NCBI GenBank assembly: GCA_035562735.1
Contig: DATMWB010000003.1
Span: 1 to 64,000, forward strand
Length of the DNA: 64,000 nucleotides
Reading direction: 5' to 3'
Origin: UBA12158 sp035562735
GTDB lineage: Bacteria; Patescibacteriota; Microgenomatia; UBA12405
A program made the translations under genes and the position numbers. Under the pieces are notes generated by a model that searched no databases, had not been told where the DNA came from, and saw nothing but the letters and a program-made list of their open reading frames with translations. Shown here in pieces: positions 6,275-15,197 of the stretch. Position 1 is the first letter of the stretch; each line of letters begins with the position of its first letter.

Positions 6275-7297
6275 ATGTTTATTCTTGGAATTGAAACAAG
6301 CTGTGATGATACCTGTGCAGCCGTTTTAAAAGATAGTCAAATCTTAAGTAATGTTGTCTCTTCACAGATTGATTTACATAAAATTTGGGGTGGGGTAGTC
6401 CCAGACATTGCCAAAAGAGCTCATCAAGAGAGGATAATGCCTGTAATTTCAACTGCTCTAAAAAGAGCCAAGGTAAAAATCGAAGATATTGATTTGATTG
6501 CTGTTACCAAGGGGCCTGGTCTTGCCATTGCCCTCACTGTTGGAGTCAACATAGCCAAAGATATTGCCCAAAAATACAATAAAAAAATTGTAGCCGTTAA
6601 CCACGTCGAAGGTCACATATTAGCAAATTTTTTAACAAACAATCGAGGTTTACCAAAACGTTCTCCAATTTTTCCAGCTTTGACTCTAACGGTATCAGGT
6701 GGTCACACCAAGATTATTTTGGTAAATAAAATAGGGGACTACAAAGTGGTAGGTGAGACTCTAGATGATGCCGCTGGAGAAGCATTAGATAAGTCCGCCA
6801 AACTTTTAGGTCTAGGATACCCTGGTGGTCCAGTTATCGAGAGGTTGGCCTTAAAAGGGGATAGTACCTTTTTAAAATTACCCACTCCAATCGCCGACAA
6901 AAAAATATTAGATTACTCGTTTTCTGGTTTAAAAACTGCCTTTTATTATCAAATCAAAGATTGGCCAAAAGAAAAGATTAGCAAACATTTAGCCGATCTT
7001 GCGGCTTCATTTCAGACTGCGGTTTTTGACACTTTATTAAGAAAATTTTCTCTAGCTGTTGAAAAATACCAACCAAAATGTCTATTAGTCTCAGGTGGTG
7101 TTGCTGCCAATCTAACTCTACGAAAAAAGATGAGATCTCTAGCCAAAAAATATCAGTTACCTATCTATTTACCTTTCAAAAAAGAATTGAACACTGACAA
7201 TGCTGCCATGATTGCCCTAGCAGGTTTTTATCAATCTAAAATGGGGAATTACACTGACCCTAAAAATTTTGATATTGATTCTAGAGCTGAGTTATAA
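6275..7297 (+). CDS. tsaD: tRNA N6-threonylcarbamoyladenosine transferase TsaD
   Basis: A 340-residue ASKHA-fold enzyme (also called Gcp/YgjD). It transfers the threonylcarbamoyl group from TC-AMP to A37 of tRNAs reading ANN codons. Visible are GIETSCDDTCAAVL at the N-terminus, the metal-binding NHVEGHILAN, the phosphate motif SGGHTKIIL and the C-terminal VSGGVAANLTL with the metal ligand in NTDNAAM. The length is typical. It works with the TsaC-TsaE fusion encoded just upstream. TATAAT at 6260-6265 is 9 nt before the ATG, so the leader would be very short. Confidence 0.96.
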   Translation: MFILGIETSCDDTCAAVLKDSQILSNVVSSQIDLHKIWGGVVPDIAKRAHQERIMPVISTALKRAKVKIEDIDLIAVTKGPGLAIALTVGVNIAKDIAQKYNKKIVAVNHVEGHILANFLTNNRGLPKRSPIFPALTLTVSGGHTKIILVNKIGDYKVVGETLDDAAGEALDKSAKLLGLGYPGGPVIERLALKGDSTFLKLPTPIADKKILDYSFSGLKTAFYYQIKDWPKEKISKHLADLAASFQTAVFDTLLRKFSLAVEKYQPKCLLVSGGVAANLTLRKKMRSLAKKYQLPIYLPFKKELNTDNAAMIALAGFYQSKMGNYTDPKNFDIDSRAEL

Positions 7298-7303
7298 TTA
7301 CCT

Positions 7304-7546
7304 ATGCGAATTCAACTCTACGACCGCGGTCTTCCTCCAGGAAAACAGCTATTTTCCAACCTTCAATCTCTGTGTCAACGTTTACAAATTGATTACGACC
7401 CAGAATATATAAAGGACATGAGCCGAGTGTATTCCATGGGTCTTCAGGGAAATACCATCCTTCTTATCGATGGTGAGGTTGCTCTTATCGACAAATATCC
7501 CCCAATCAAAGAGCTTGAAAACATTCTCAACGATTTTAGAAAATAA
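7304..7546 (+). CDS. Small thioredoxin-fold-like protein without CxxC
   Basis: An 80-residue protein. The order beta-alpha-beta-alpha with a C-terminal ILLIDGEVALIDKYPPIKELENIL closely follows the Thioredoxin_3 type (…PALVIDGKVV..G..PS.EELK.LL). The active-site CxxC is missing, replaced by GLPPGKQ, so a redox role is unlikely. It starts 7 bp after tsaD stops. TATAAT overlaps the tsaD stop codon and ends 5 nt before this ATG, giving it its own predicted leaderless promoter. Assignment is by pattern only. Confidence 0.5.
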   Translation: MRIQLYDRGLPPGKQLFSNLQSLCQRLQIDYDPEYIKDMSRVYSMGLQGNTILLIDGEVALIDKYPPIKELENILNDFRK

Positions 7547-7568
7547 AAAAGTGCTAATATAGGCCACA

Positions 7569-8096
7569 ATGGCAAAAAATGACATTGAAGCCCTGACTCT
7601 TCGAGCAATAATAATCGATTCCCACAATAAAATCCCTTTTATTAGGTCGCACACGGGATGGTTTGGATTACCAGGTGGACATATAAAAAAGAGTGAAGTA
7701 GGTGAGGGAATTGAGTTAATTGACTTTAAAACGCCACTTCCTTTAGTTAGAGAAATTCGTGAAGAATGTCTTGGACTAGATATTTCTCAAAGTCCCTCGG
7801 CCTGTCTTGGTATAGTCGAGACTTTTGTCACTTTTGAGGCCCAACCTCCAACTCATCAAACGGTCATTTTATATCTAATCAAACACCCAGAACCAATATC
7901 GGTTAACCGAAGTCGAAAACTCTCATTGTTTGATGTTAAAAATTTACCCACACCTCTTTTTCCTGATGCTCAGGCGGCATTTGAGAGACTAAGTCGTGGT
8001 GGCTTTGGACCTATAATTCCAGAATTTCTAAACAAAAACCCATCGTCAATAAAAAAATTTGAAATGACTTCCAAAAGGGTGGGGTACTTACCTTAA
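7569..8096 (+). CDS. Nudix hydrolase with insertion in the Nudix box
   Basis: A 175-residue Nudix protein, probably cleaving nucleoside-diphosphate-linked substrates. The box begins G37-HIKKS-E43 and resumes at R61-E-I-R-E-E66, so 17 residues separate the parts where the consensus has 7. The catalytic REIREE core is intact. The N-terminal strand carries RSHTGWFGLPGGH as usual for the fold. TAATAT ends 8 nt before the ATG. The gene overlaps the convergent tatD by 4 bp. Substrate is unknown. Confidence 0.75.
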   Translation: MAKNDIEALTLRAIIIDSHNKIPFIRSHTGWFGLPGGHIKKSEVGEGIELIDFKTPLPLVREIREECLGLDISQSPSACLGIVETFVTFEAQPPTHQTVILYLIKHPEPISVNRSRKLSLFDVKNLPTPLFPDAQAAFERLSRGGFGPIIPEFLNKNPSSIKKFEMTSKRVGYLP

Positions 8097-8806
8097 ATTG
8101 TAAACAGTCTTTTTGCATTATTGTCTAAAATTTTCTCGGTGTCCTCAAAACTATCACCCCAAATATCAGCAATTTTTTGATAAACGTATTTTACATATTC
8201 CGGTTTATTCTCCTGACCCCTAAAAGGTTCTGGTGTTAAAAGAGGGGAGTCAGTTTCTGCCACGAGTCTATCCTTTGGAATATTTTTTACCACCTCTTCA
8301 AGTCCTACCTCATAGGTCAAATTTCCATCTATCCCAAAGTACCACTCACCAGACAATTCAAGTACTTTTTTTATCCGTTTTTTCCCGCCCGAGTAACAAT
8401 GAATTACCCCTCGTAAATCTTTATATTCACTCAAAATTTGAATTGTTTCATCCATCGCTTTTCTTGCATGAATTATCAACGGTTTATTATATTTTTGTGA
8501 TAACTCAATTTGTTTTCTAAAATATTCCTCCTGCTTTTCTTTGTCAAAGTCACCAATAAACTCCAAACCACACTCTCCTATCGCGATTACTTTTGGATAT
8601 TTAACCAGTTCTTCCAATAAATTTATATCATCAACTAGCTCAGTAGGGTGGATACCCACTGCTGGATAGAGGAAGGGGTATTTGTCAGCTAGCTGTAAAT
8701 TATTTTTTGAGGTTTCTAGATTCGCTCCCGATAAAATCACCGCATTAATCACTTCTCCGTCAATGTCGCACAATGTTGAGTCAATATGAGCATGGGTATC
8801 TATCAT
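8093..8806 (-). CDS. TatD family metal-dependent DNase
   Basis: A 237-residue TIM-barrel hydrolase of the TatD family. Motifs are DTHAHID at residues 3-9, the Glu in AIGECGLEF, HARKA, HCYSGG and AETDSPLLTPEPFRG, which together form the two-metal site. The family has 3'-5' exonuclease activity on DNA or RNA and is tied to DNA repair and quality control. It overlaps the upstream Lar-like gene by 4 bp, so it is part of a metG-lar-tatD operon. It is short compared with E. coli TatD (about 260) but complete. Confidence 0.9.
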   Translation of the reverse strand: MIDTHAHIDSTLCDIDGEVINAVILSGANLETSKNNLQLADKYPFLYPAVGIHPTELVDDINLLEELVKYPKVIAIGECGLEFIGDFDKEKQEEYFRKQIELSQKYNKPLIIHARKAMDETIQILSEYKDLRGVIHCYSGGKKRIKKVLELSGEWYFGIDGNLTYEVGLEEVVKNIPKDRLVAETDSPLLTPEPFRGQENKPEYVKYVYQKIADIWGDSFEDTEKILDNNAKRLFTI

Positions 8807-9051
8807 AAATATATTTTATCTCCACTTCTATCTAATCTATTCCATCTGCCAATAAATTCCTCGTTGTAAAATCCTGAAATGCTAAAGTCGCAATCATTAC
8901 ACATGATATAAGTGTTGTCATATGAGCTTCCATCAAGAGTCAATCTGAAAGATCCGCATCTTGGACATCCAGCAAAACCATCCTTGTCCAAAGTAGCTCC
9001 GGCTATAACGGCTTTTTTTCTAGATTCTTCATCGATAAATTTTTCTGTCAT
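8803..9051 (-). CDS. Lar-like zinc-ribbon protein
   Basis: An 82-residue protein with C29-x2-C32 and C51-x2-C54, a zinc ribbon, ending in EEFIGRWNRLD. The pattern CPRCGS...IMCNDCDF...WNR is that of the Lar restriction-alleviation family (CPFCGS...V.C..CG....AI.AWN.R). In phage Rac, Lar modulates EcoKI, but most chromosomal homologues have no known role. It overlaps metG upstream and tatD downstream by 4 bp each, so it is translated as part of that operon. No restriction genes lie nearby. Confidence 0.6.
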   Translation of the reverse strand: MTEKFIDEESRKKAVIAGATLDKDGFAGCPRCGSFRLTLDGSSYDNTYIMCNDCDFSISGFYNEEFIGRWNRLDRSGDKIYL

Positions 9052-10460
9052 TTGATTCTTTGAAATAAACCAACTTCTAGTGGTTCAATTGTATTTTCAA
9101 ATATTTTTTCAATTTTTACAGATATTTCAGGAAGTATTGGTTTTAGATAATTAACAGCATCTAAAATAAAACCCACAACTTCCTTTAAAATTTTATTTTT
9201 TTCCTCGCTTTTTTCCAAAGTCCAAGGTTTTTTAGTATTTAAATATACGTTTGCCGGATCAATAAAACTATCAAAAATCCATTTAATTGCCTCTTCGAAT
9301 TTTAAATTATCAATCAATTCAACGAAATGTGAATCTAGAGGCTCCCTATTATATTTACCAAAATTTAATCCTTCAGATAACTTAGCGGTTCTACTTACCA
9401 AATTACCCAAATTGTTTGCCAAATCTGCATTATATTTTTCTTTAAATCTCTCGATACCGACATCAGAATCATTTTCGGTGGGAAAAGATCTGGCAATCAA
9501 ATATCTGGCGCCATCGACACCGAACAAATCCACTAACTGCTGTGGTGAAATAACATTTCCCAGTGATTTTGACATTTTTTGTCCATCAATCATATAAAAA
9601 CTATGGGTATATGTTCTTATAGGTAAGTTTATTTCAGCTGACAAAAGCATTGCCTGCCAGATTACGGTGTGAAACCATAAAATTTCTTTTCCTAACAGAT
9701 GCAAACTTGCTGGCCAAAATTCACTTTTTCCTTCTACAAATTGGGTGGCACTGTAATAATTTATCAGGGCATCGAACCACACATAACTAGTTTGTGATTT
9801 ATCCCAAGGTAGGGGAATTCCCCATTCAACATTTTCTCTTGATAAAGATATGTCGTTTATACCTGCCTTAAGTTTTGCCAATACCTCTGCCTTTTTACCC
9901 TCTGGAAATATATAATTTGTTTTCGGATTTTCTATCAATTCAATAAGTTTTGGGGCGTATTTTGAAAGTTTAAAAAACCAATTTTCTTCCGACTTTTGAA
10001 CAGTTTTTTCGACTGGATGCAGGGGACAGTGACCGTCCGTCAAATCCGTTTCTGTCAAAAATTTTTCGCAACCGACACAGTAAAGTCCTTCGTACTTAGC
10101 TTTATAAACATCTCCTTTATCATAAATCTTTTGAAGTAACTCCCCTACTACTTTTTCATGTCTTGAATCTGTTGTCCTAATAAAAAAATCATTACTGATA
10201 TTTAAATTCTTCCATGCTTCCACAAATCGGGGAGCAATCTTGTCACAATAAGTTTGAGTATCTATTCCCTCCTTTTGAGCACATTCGGCCACTTTTTGCC
10301 CATGTTCGTCAGTCCCGGTCAAAAAGAATACCTCTTCTCCCAATTGTCGATGTAATCTGGCAACAATATCCGCTGCAACAGTTGTACAGGTGTGGCCAAT
10401 ATGGGGAACATCGTTGATGTAATAGATCGGAGTAGTAATAAAAAATTTTTTTGTATCCAT
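9048..10460 (-). CDS. metG: Methionine--tRNA ligase
   Basis: A 470-residue class I synthetase that charges both initiator and elongator tRNA-Met. The HIGH motif is PHIGHTCTT near residue 20 and the KMSKS loop KMSKSLGN near residue 295. The knuckle carries C-x2-C (CVGC) and a second C-x-L-H (CPLH), a probable single zinc site. The C-terminal tRNA-binding domain found in many bacterial MetRS is absent, as in other short forms. It is first in the metG-lar-tatD operon. The start ATG is preceded by an A/T-rich stretch without a clear Shine-Dalgarno. Confidence 0.96.
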   Translation of the reverse strand: MDTKKFFITTPIYYINDVPHIGHTCTTVAADIVARLHRQLGEEVFFLTGTDEHGQKVAECAQKEGIDTQTYCDKIAPRFVEAWKNLNISNDFFIRTTDSRHEKVVGELLQKIYDKGDVYKAKYEGLYCVGCEKFLTETDLTDGHCPLHPVEKTVQKSEENWFFKLSKYAPKLIELIENPKTNYIFPEGKKAEVLAKLKAGINDISLSRENVEWGIPLPWDKSQTSYVWFDALINYYSATQFVEGKSEFWPASLHLLGKEILWFHTVIWQAMLLSAEINLPIRTYTHSFYMIDGQKMSKSLGNVISPQQLVDLFGVDGARYLIARSFPTENDSDVGIERFKEKYNADLANNLGNLVSRTAKLSEGLNFGKYNREPLDSHFVELIDNLKFEEAIKWIFDSFIDPANVYLNTKKPWTLEKSEEKNKILKEVVGFILDAVNYLKPILPEISVKIEKIFENTIEPLEVGLFQRIK

Positions 10461-10484
10461 TTATTTTTAAAATTAAAAAACAAA

Positions 10485-10508
10485 AAAGAGTATCTTCCGA
10501 TACTCTTT
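10485..10508 (-). terminator. Intrinsic terminator after S20
   Basis: A 10-bp perfect stem AAAGAGTATC/GATACTCTTT with a 4-nt loop, followed on the minus strand by a T-rich tract (TTTTGTTTTTT). It separates S20 from metG. A second hairpin with CCACA/TGTGG and TTTGGC/GCCAAA precedes it in the S20 3' UTR. Confidence 0.85.
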
Positions 10509-10546
10509 ATTTTGCCACATTATTTGGCGCATAGCCAAACTTGTGG

Positions 10547-10858
10547 CTATTTCATTTTTTTACTTACTTTCTTTTTGGTGACTTTCTTGGCTGATTTTTT
10601 CTTAACAACAACTTTTTCAACGGCTTTGCCAACTTGTTTCGCATATCTTGCCTTTAGTCTAGCCACCTTATTTTTTTGAAATAGGTGTTTTCTTTCAGCT
10701 TTATCTAAAACCGCTTGAACTTCCCCAAAACTTTTCTTTTCAGGTTTTGCTAAGAACTTCTTGACGATTTCTTTAAGTTTGTTTTTGAAAGTCGAGTTTA
10801 CTTTTTTATTTTTTACCGACTTTCTGAGTGATTTTTTTGATGATCTTCCAATTGGCAT
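10547..10858 (-). CDS. rpsT: 30S ribosomal protein S20
   Basis: A 103-residue, strongly basic helical protein. The N-terminal RSSKKSLRKSVKNKKVN and the helical hairpin with LDKAERKHLFQKNKVARLKARYAK match S20, which binds 16S rRNA early in 30S assembly. The C-terminus carries an extra Lys-rich tail of about 20 residues. On the minus strand TAGAAT lies 7 nt before the ATG, predicting an almost leaderless mRNA. It is divergent from murJ and monocistronic, with a terminator just downstream. Confidence 0.9.
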   Translation of the reverse strand: MPIGRSSKKSLRKSVKNKKVNSTFKNKLKEIVKKFLAKPEKKSFGEVQAVLDKAERKHLFQKNKVARLKARYAKQVGKAVEKVVVKKKSAKKVTKKKVSKKMK

Positions 10859-10911
10859 AAGTCGTATTCTATCCTATCGCCATTCTATTTACAATAATTT
10901 ACAATAAGCTG

Positions 10912-12519
10912 ATGTCTGCTAGAGATATTATTCGCAACTTTGTTCACCATCGTCAGAAAAGCATTTTTTCTGCCACTCTTGTTTTGGCTGTGACTTTTTT
11001 ACTCTCTGCCATACTTGGATTCCTTAGGACCAGGTTCCTTTATTCAGCCTTTTTTAAGTGTTGTTTATTAGAACTTGATGCTTATAACGCTGCTTTTCGT
11101 ATTCCTGATTTAATCTTTAAATTACTTGTCACAGGTGCTCTATCGGCTTCTTTTATCCCAGTTTTTAGTAGTTATTTACATAAAAATAAGAAGCAGGCTC
11201 ACATAATGGCTTCGTCAGTTATAAACCTTCTCTTGCTCATCTTTATCGGAATTTCGCTTTTAGCACTAATTTTTGTTCATCCCCTTTCAGAACTTATCGC
11301 CAAAGGTTTTTCTCCAGACCAAATTACAATCATGTCAAATTTAACTAGAATACTTCTTGTCGCCCAGGTGTTTTTCCTCATCAGTAATTTTTTAACGGCA
11401 ATTCTTCAGGTTAATCAGATTTTTATAGTCTCTGCCATTTCTCCAATTATTTACAATCTTTTTATTATTTTAAGCATTTATACATTGGCTCCTGTCTTTG
11501 GAATTTATGGTGTTGCCTATGGTGCTGTTGTTGGTGCCTTCTTCCACATGGCAATCCAAATTCCTTCAATCAAACATCTCGGTTTTCAATATTCAAGAAT
11601 TGCCTCATTTAAAATCCCCGGAGTAAGGGAAATTATCCGTCTCATGATTCCTCGAACTATGTCCTTAGGTCTAGCAGAAATTGAAAATACCGTAACTTTA
11701 TTTTTTGCCTCAACATTAGCTGCAGGATCTATTTCTCTTCTCAATTTGGCCTTACAGATTATGTATCTTCCTAGTCGAATTTTTGGCACCACAATTGGTC
11801 AAGCTTCACTTCCTGTTTTGTCAAAAAACATCGCCAAAAATCAGCTCAATCTATTTAGAAACACCGTTCGTAAAACAATATTGCAAAGTATTTATATTGC
11901 CTTTCCAATTGGCATAATAATCTTAATCAACCGCCTACCTATTGTTCGTCTGGCCTTTGGAACAAAGCAATTTCCCTGGTCTGCCACCCTTTTAACTGCC
12001 AGAACCTTGGCATATCTTACCCCAGCTATTGTCTGTCAGGCTGTTATCCAGATATTAATCAGATCATTTTATGCTATGCATGATACAAAAACACCTCTTA
12101 AAATATCAGCCCTATCACTCTTTTTTAATATCATTACCAGCTATTTCTTTGTCCACTTTACTTCCCTTGGAATTGTCGGTTTAGCCATTAGTGCGTCAAT
12201 TGGCAACTTAGTCCAATGTATAGGACTCTTTTGGATATTTGTCCTAAGAGTAGATGGCAAAGGTTGGGGAGAAATGGCTTCGAGTTTCAATAAAATATTG
12301 ATTTCTTCGATATTATGCGGATTAGTATCCTGGCTCACTATTCAGTTACTTGATATTTTCATTCTAGATACCAGCAAGACCATCAATGTTTTATTGGTCT
12401 TTGGTACCTCAGTCTTGACCGGAGCCATCTCATTTCTTATTTTTACTTGGCTTTTTCAATCTCCAGAATTTATCTACATCAAATTTCGCCTTCAACGTCT
12501 TTTTCGTTTCCTTTCCTGA
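10912..12519 (+). CDS. murJ: Lipid II flippase MurJ
   Basis: A 535-residue polytopic membrane protein of the MviN/MurJ branch of the MOP superfamily, with about 14 predicted helices. The N-terminal helix with FLLSAILGFLRTRFL and the loop DAYNAAFRIPDLIFKLLVTGALSASFIPVFS are typical family signatures. MurJ moves lipid-linked peptidoglycan precursor across the membrane. The length is normal. TACAAT ends exactly 6 nt before the ATG, indicating a leaderless transcript. Confidence 0.94.
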   Translation: MSARDIIRNFVHHRQKSIFSATLVLAVTFLLSAILGFLRTRFLYSAFFKCCLLELDAYNAAFRIPDLIFKLLVTGALSASFIPVFSSYLHKNKKQAHIMASSVINLLLLIFIGISLLALIFVHPLSELIAKGFSPDQITIMSNLTRILLVAQVFFLISNFLTAILQVNQIFIVSAISPIIYNLFIILSIYTLAPVFGIYGVAYGAVVGAFFHMAIQIPSIKHLGFQYSRIASFKIPGVREIIRLMIPRTMSLGLAEIENTVTLFFASTLAAGSISLLNLALQIMYLPSRIFGTTIGQASLPVLSKNIAKNQLNLFRNTVRKTILQSIYIAFPIGIIILINRLPIVRLAFGTKQFPWSATLLTARTLAYLTPAIVCQAVIQILIRSFYAMHDTKTPLKISALSLFFNIITSYFFVHFTSLGIVGLAISASIGNLVQCIGLFWIFVLRVDGKGWGEMASSFNKILISSILCGLVSWLTIQLLDIFILDTSKTINVLLVFGTSVLTGAISFLIFTWLFQSPEFIYIKFRLQRLFRFLS

Positions 12520-12546
12520 TTGTTTTTGTTTATACTGTTATATAGT

Positions 12547-13107
12547 ATGCCTTCAACCAAGGAGATTTCTTTATTACCAAACGAAGAGAACAACAACAGT
12601 CTTGTTGCTCGTTTGATTAGGTGGGTAATGACAGTTGGTCGAGTAGTAATCATTTTTACTGAGTTCATAGTCATCGGTGCCTTCTTATCAAGATTTTGGT
12701 TAGATAGAAAAAATTCTGATTTATCAGAAGTCCTTCGTCAACAAAAGGCAATTATTTCAAGTACAAAAGATTTTGAAAATGACTACAACTCACTTCAACA
12801 GAGATTGTTGTACATCAAGAATTTCTACAAAAATCAACCCAAGTATGTTGATATCTTAAATTCGCTTATATCAAGTTTACCTAATGGTATCTATTTTGAC
12901 AGCTTTAGTTTAGTTAGAGATAGAAAATCATCATTAATTTCAGTTATGGCCCAACTATATTCTTATCAGGAAGGACCTTTGGTCAATTTTATAACCAACG
13001 CCAAATTAAATCCTGATATTGCCGGAGTCGAGGTTCAAAAAATCGAAAAAAAGACTAGAGATAGTAAATTTTACATTAGTGTTGCCATAACCTTTAAAAA
13101 AGTATGA
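12547..13107 (+). CDS. PilN-like type IV pilus assembly protein
   Basis: A 186-residue protein with the short cytoplasmic motif ISLLPNE at the N-terminus, one membrane helix (about residues 27-50), a coiled-coil stretch and a ferredoxin-like C-terminal domain. This is the layout of PilN/fimbrial-assembly proteins of the inner-membrane alignment complex. The start ATG at 12547 is chosen because the preceding in-frame ATG overlaps two -10-like boxes (12531-12536, 12541-12546). It overlaps the PilO-like gene by 4 bp. Confidence 0.68.
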   Translation: MPSTKEISLLPNEENNNSLVARLIRWVMTVGRVVIIFTEFIVIGAFLSRFWLDRKNSDLSEVLRQQKAIISSTKDFENDYNSLQQRLLYIKNFYKNQPKYVDILNSLISSLPNGIYFDSFSLVRDRKSSLISVMAQLYSYQEGPLVNFITNAKLNPDIAGVEVQKIEKKTRDSKFYISVAITFKKV

Positions 13108-13712
13108 GTCTAAATTTAGAAATCACCAAACTATATTCACGAGTAAGCCCACTCTTTACTTATCTCGAAAAAAAGAAAGAGGATCAAAAACTTGTCAGGA
13201 CAGTTGAAATTGGTGGTACATTTTTTTTGATTTCCTTTTTTATACTTTTTGCCATAAAACCTACTTTTTTAACCATATCCGCCTTGGTGGGCGACATAAA
13301 AGCAAAAGAAGAAATGACAAAACAGCTTAAGGTAAAAATTAACGATATTATCCAAGCCCAAGATTTATTTTCTTTAGCTCAAGAAAGATATGCTCTTGTA
13401 GAAGCAAGTTTGCCCACAACTCCACGCTTTTTTCAAAGTAATTTACAGGTATTGGGTGCAACTACAAAATACCAAGTAAACCTAGATAAAATTGATTACT
13501 TTATGAAAAAGGAGCAAGACAATTATACTGTCAACTTGAGTACTTCAACGTCTTTTTCTTCTGCTATAAGTGTTGTTTCAGATTTATTGAAGAACCGCCG
13601 ACTTATAGATTTGGATGGTTTAACCCTTTCAGTTAATGAAGATTTTCCTGGACAAATAAATGTAATTCTACCTCTAAAAGTTTATTACTGGAGAGACAAT
13701 GCAAAAAAATAA
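13104..13712 (+). CDS. PilO-like pilus assembly protein
   Basis: A 202-residue protein with a cytoplasmic N-terminus, one membrane helix (about residues 35-55), a periplasmic-side coiled coil and a segment LVEASLPTTPRFFQSNLQVLGATT that resembles the PilO core (LP....P.....L...A). It overlaps the PilN-like gene by 4 bp and the next small gene by 14 bp. The PilN-PilO order is the usual one. No PilM partner is adjacent. Assignment is by layout and gene order. Confidence 0.6.
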   Translation: MSLNLEITKLYSRVSPLFTYLEKKKEDQKLVRTVEIGGTFFLISFFILFAIKPTFLTISALVGDIKAKEEMTKQLKVKINDIIQAQDLFSLAQERYALVEASLPTTPRFFQSNLQVLGATTKYQVNLDKIDYFMKKEQDNYTVNLSTSTSFSSAISVVSDLLKNRRLIDLDGLTLSVNEDFPGQINVILPLKVYYWRDNAKK

Positions 13713-13908
13713 ATTATCACAATACTTTTTAATTTTGGGTATTTTTACTTTCTTGGCAATTTTTTTCTTTGTTATCCAACAAAGTTATAGCAATCTAATG
13801 AAGGCCAGCTCTGAGACAAAAAATAGTCCACTGGTTCGTTCCGTCTCACCAAATTTAGATATCGATATCTTGGATGAAATTGAAAAAAGACAGGAAACTA
13901 ATTTATGA
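13699..13908 (+). CDS. Small membrane protein after PilO
   Basis: A 69-residue protein with one N-terminal membrane helix (about residues 9-27) and a short charged extracytoplasmic tail. I do not recognise a family. Its place after PilN- and PilO-like genes, where PilP-like proteins are found, suggests a pilus or surface-complex role, but it is too short for PilP. It overlaps PilO by 14 bp and the next gene by 4 bp, so it is almost certainly translated. Confidence 0.55.
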   Translation: MQKNKLSQYFLILGIFTFLAIFFFVIQQSYSNLMKASSETKNSPLVRSVSPNLDIDILDEIEKRQETNL

Positions 13909-15197
13909 AAGATAAACGTTTCCCAACAATATTGGGCATAATCCTTCTTCTCACAATTCTAGCGGCCGGAGTTTATCTTTCGACAAAGACAACTACACTA
14001 TCTACAAAGGCTAGTGGAAGTTGTGAACCCATTAACCCCCAAGTCGCCAATCTAACCTACGGCTCTTTCGATTTTTCCTTCTTGACTAGTTCTCAAAATT
14101 GTCTTGCCACCTTGAATATTGACAATAAAATTGTTCAGGATTCTTCAACTGTTTCCAATACCCACTATTTCAAAGTAACAAATTTAAATCCAGTTACGGA
14201 TTACAAATTTACCCTGATTTCTGGAGGTGTAAGTTATTCTCCCCCCGAATTTAGCATCAAGACAACTATAAAACCAAGTTCTTCGATTCCAGATTCAAAT
14301 TTGGCTTGGGGAAGGGTTTTAAGTCCCGACCTAAAACCTTTGTCAGGGGCCATCGTATTTTTAACAATTCCAGGTGGTCAAGCTTTATCTGCTTTTACCA
14401 ACAAAGATGGTAACTGGAATATTTCTTTTGCCACCTCCTTTAAGGAAGACAAGAGTGATTGGTTTAATCCCACCTCCGTTCTTGAAGAAGACTTAATTGT
14501 GTATTCTCCAGATGGTACTTTGACTCAATTTTCTAATAGTACCGACAACAATGATCCCGTACCAGATATTGTTGTTGGCCAAAAACTTCTTGCACTTTCA
14601 CCAACTCTTTCATTAGAAAAACCTATTTTAGACTCACGAATTACTCCTAGTAGTGTCAATATAAGTATTACCAGTCCAAAAGAATCTGAATCGATTTCCA
14701 CCCTAAGACCAGATGTTTTTGGTCAAGGACCTGCCAATGCCACTCTCAAGATAACTTTGGACAACAACACTGCTTCAAGTGTTAGTGTTGCCAACAATAA
14801 CACTTGGCATTGGTCACCTTCCCAAGATTTATTGCTCGGACCTCATAAAATAACTCTCTCCTATCAGGGCAAAGATATTGTTAGAAATTTTTCAGTAGTT
14901 GCAAAAGAAAATAGTCTGTCTTTTACTGCCACTCCTTCCGCAACATTGATTCCCACCCAAATTCCCTCACCACCAAAACTACCGACAAATATTCCCACTC
15001 TTGTTCCAACACTCCTTCCGACACTTATCCCAACATTGAAACCTACTAATATTCCCACCAAGATTCCAACCGTCAGAGTTGCAAAACCTTCAACCACTTC
15101 ATCTCTATATGAAAGTGGAGAAACATTTCCAACCTACTTTTTAATTATTTTATCTTCTATACTATTTGGTGTATCTTTATATTACAACCGTAAATGA
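13905..15197 (+). CDS. Secreted stalked surface protein with C-terminal anchor
   Basis: A 430-residue protein with an N-terminal membrane/signal segment (about residues 8-26). It continues with a fibronectin-III-like domain, a segment GRVLSPDLKPLSGAIVFLTIPGG typical of carboxypeptidase-regulatory-like (Cna B-like) folds, a further Ig-like domain, a Thr/Pro stalk (PTLVPTLLPTLIPTLKPT) and a C-terminal membrane helix. It is likely a cell-surface adhesion or display protein anchored at one or both ends. It follows the pilus-like genes with a 4-bp overlap and precedes a second stalked protein, also with a 4-bp overlap. Confidence 0.65.
   Translation: MKDKRFPTILGIILLLTILAAGVYLSTKTTTLSTKASGSCEPINPQVANLTYGSFDFSFLTSSQNCLATLNIDNKIVQDSSTVSNTHYFKVTNLNPVTDYKFTLISGGVSYSPPEFSIKTTIKPSSSIPDSNLAWGRVLSPDLKPLSGAIVFLTIPGGQALSAFTNKDGNWNISFATSFKEDKSDWFNPTSVLEEDLIVYSPDGTLTQFSNSTDNNDPVPDIVVGQKLLALSPTLSLEKPILDSRITPSSVNISITSPKESESISTLRPDVFGQGPANATLKITLDNNTASSVSVANNNTWHWSPSQDLLLGPHKITLSYQGKDIVRNFSVVAKENSLSFTATPSATLIPTQIPSPPKLPTNIPTLVPTLLPTLIPTLKPTNIPTKIPTVRVAKPSTTSSLYESGETFPTYFLIILSSILFGVSLYYNRK

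Noticed and set aside
10461..10546. Possible Met-containing leader peptide and attenuator before metG
   Set aside because: Hairpins and an ATG-rich stretch exist after S20, but there is no -10 box at a suitable place and no competing antiterminator strand. The stem is best explained as the S20 terminator.
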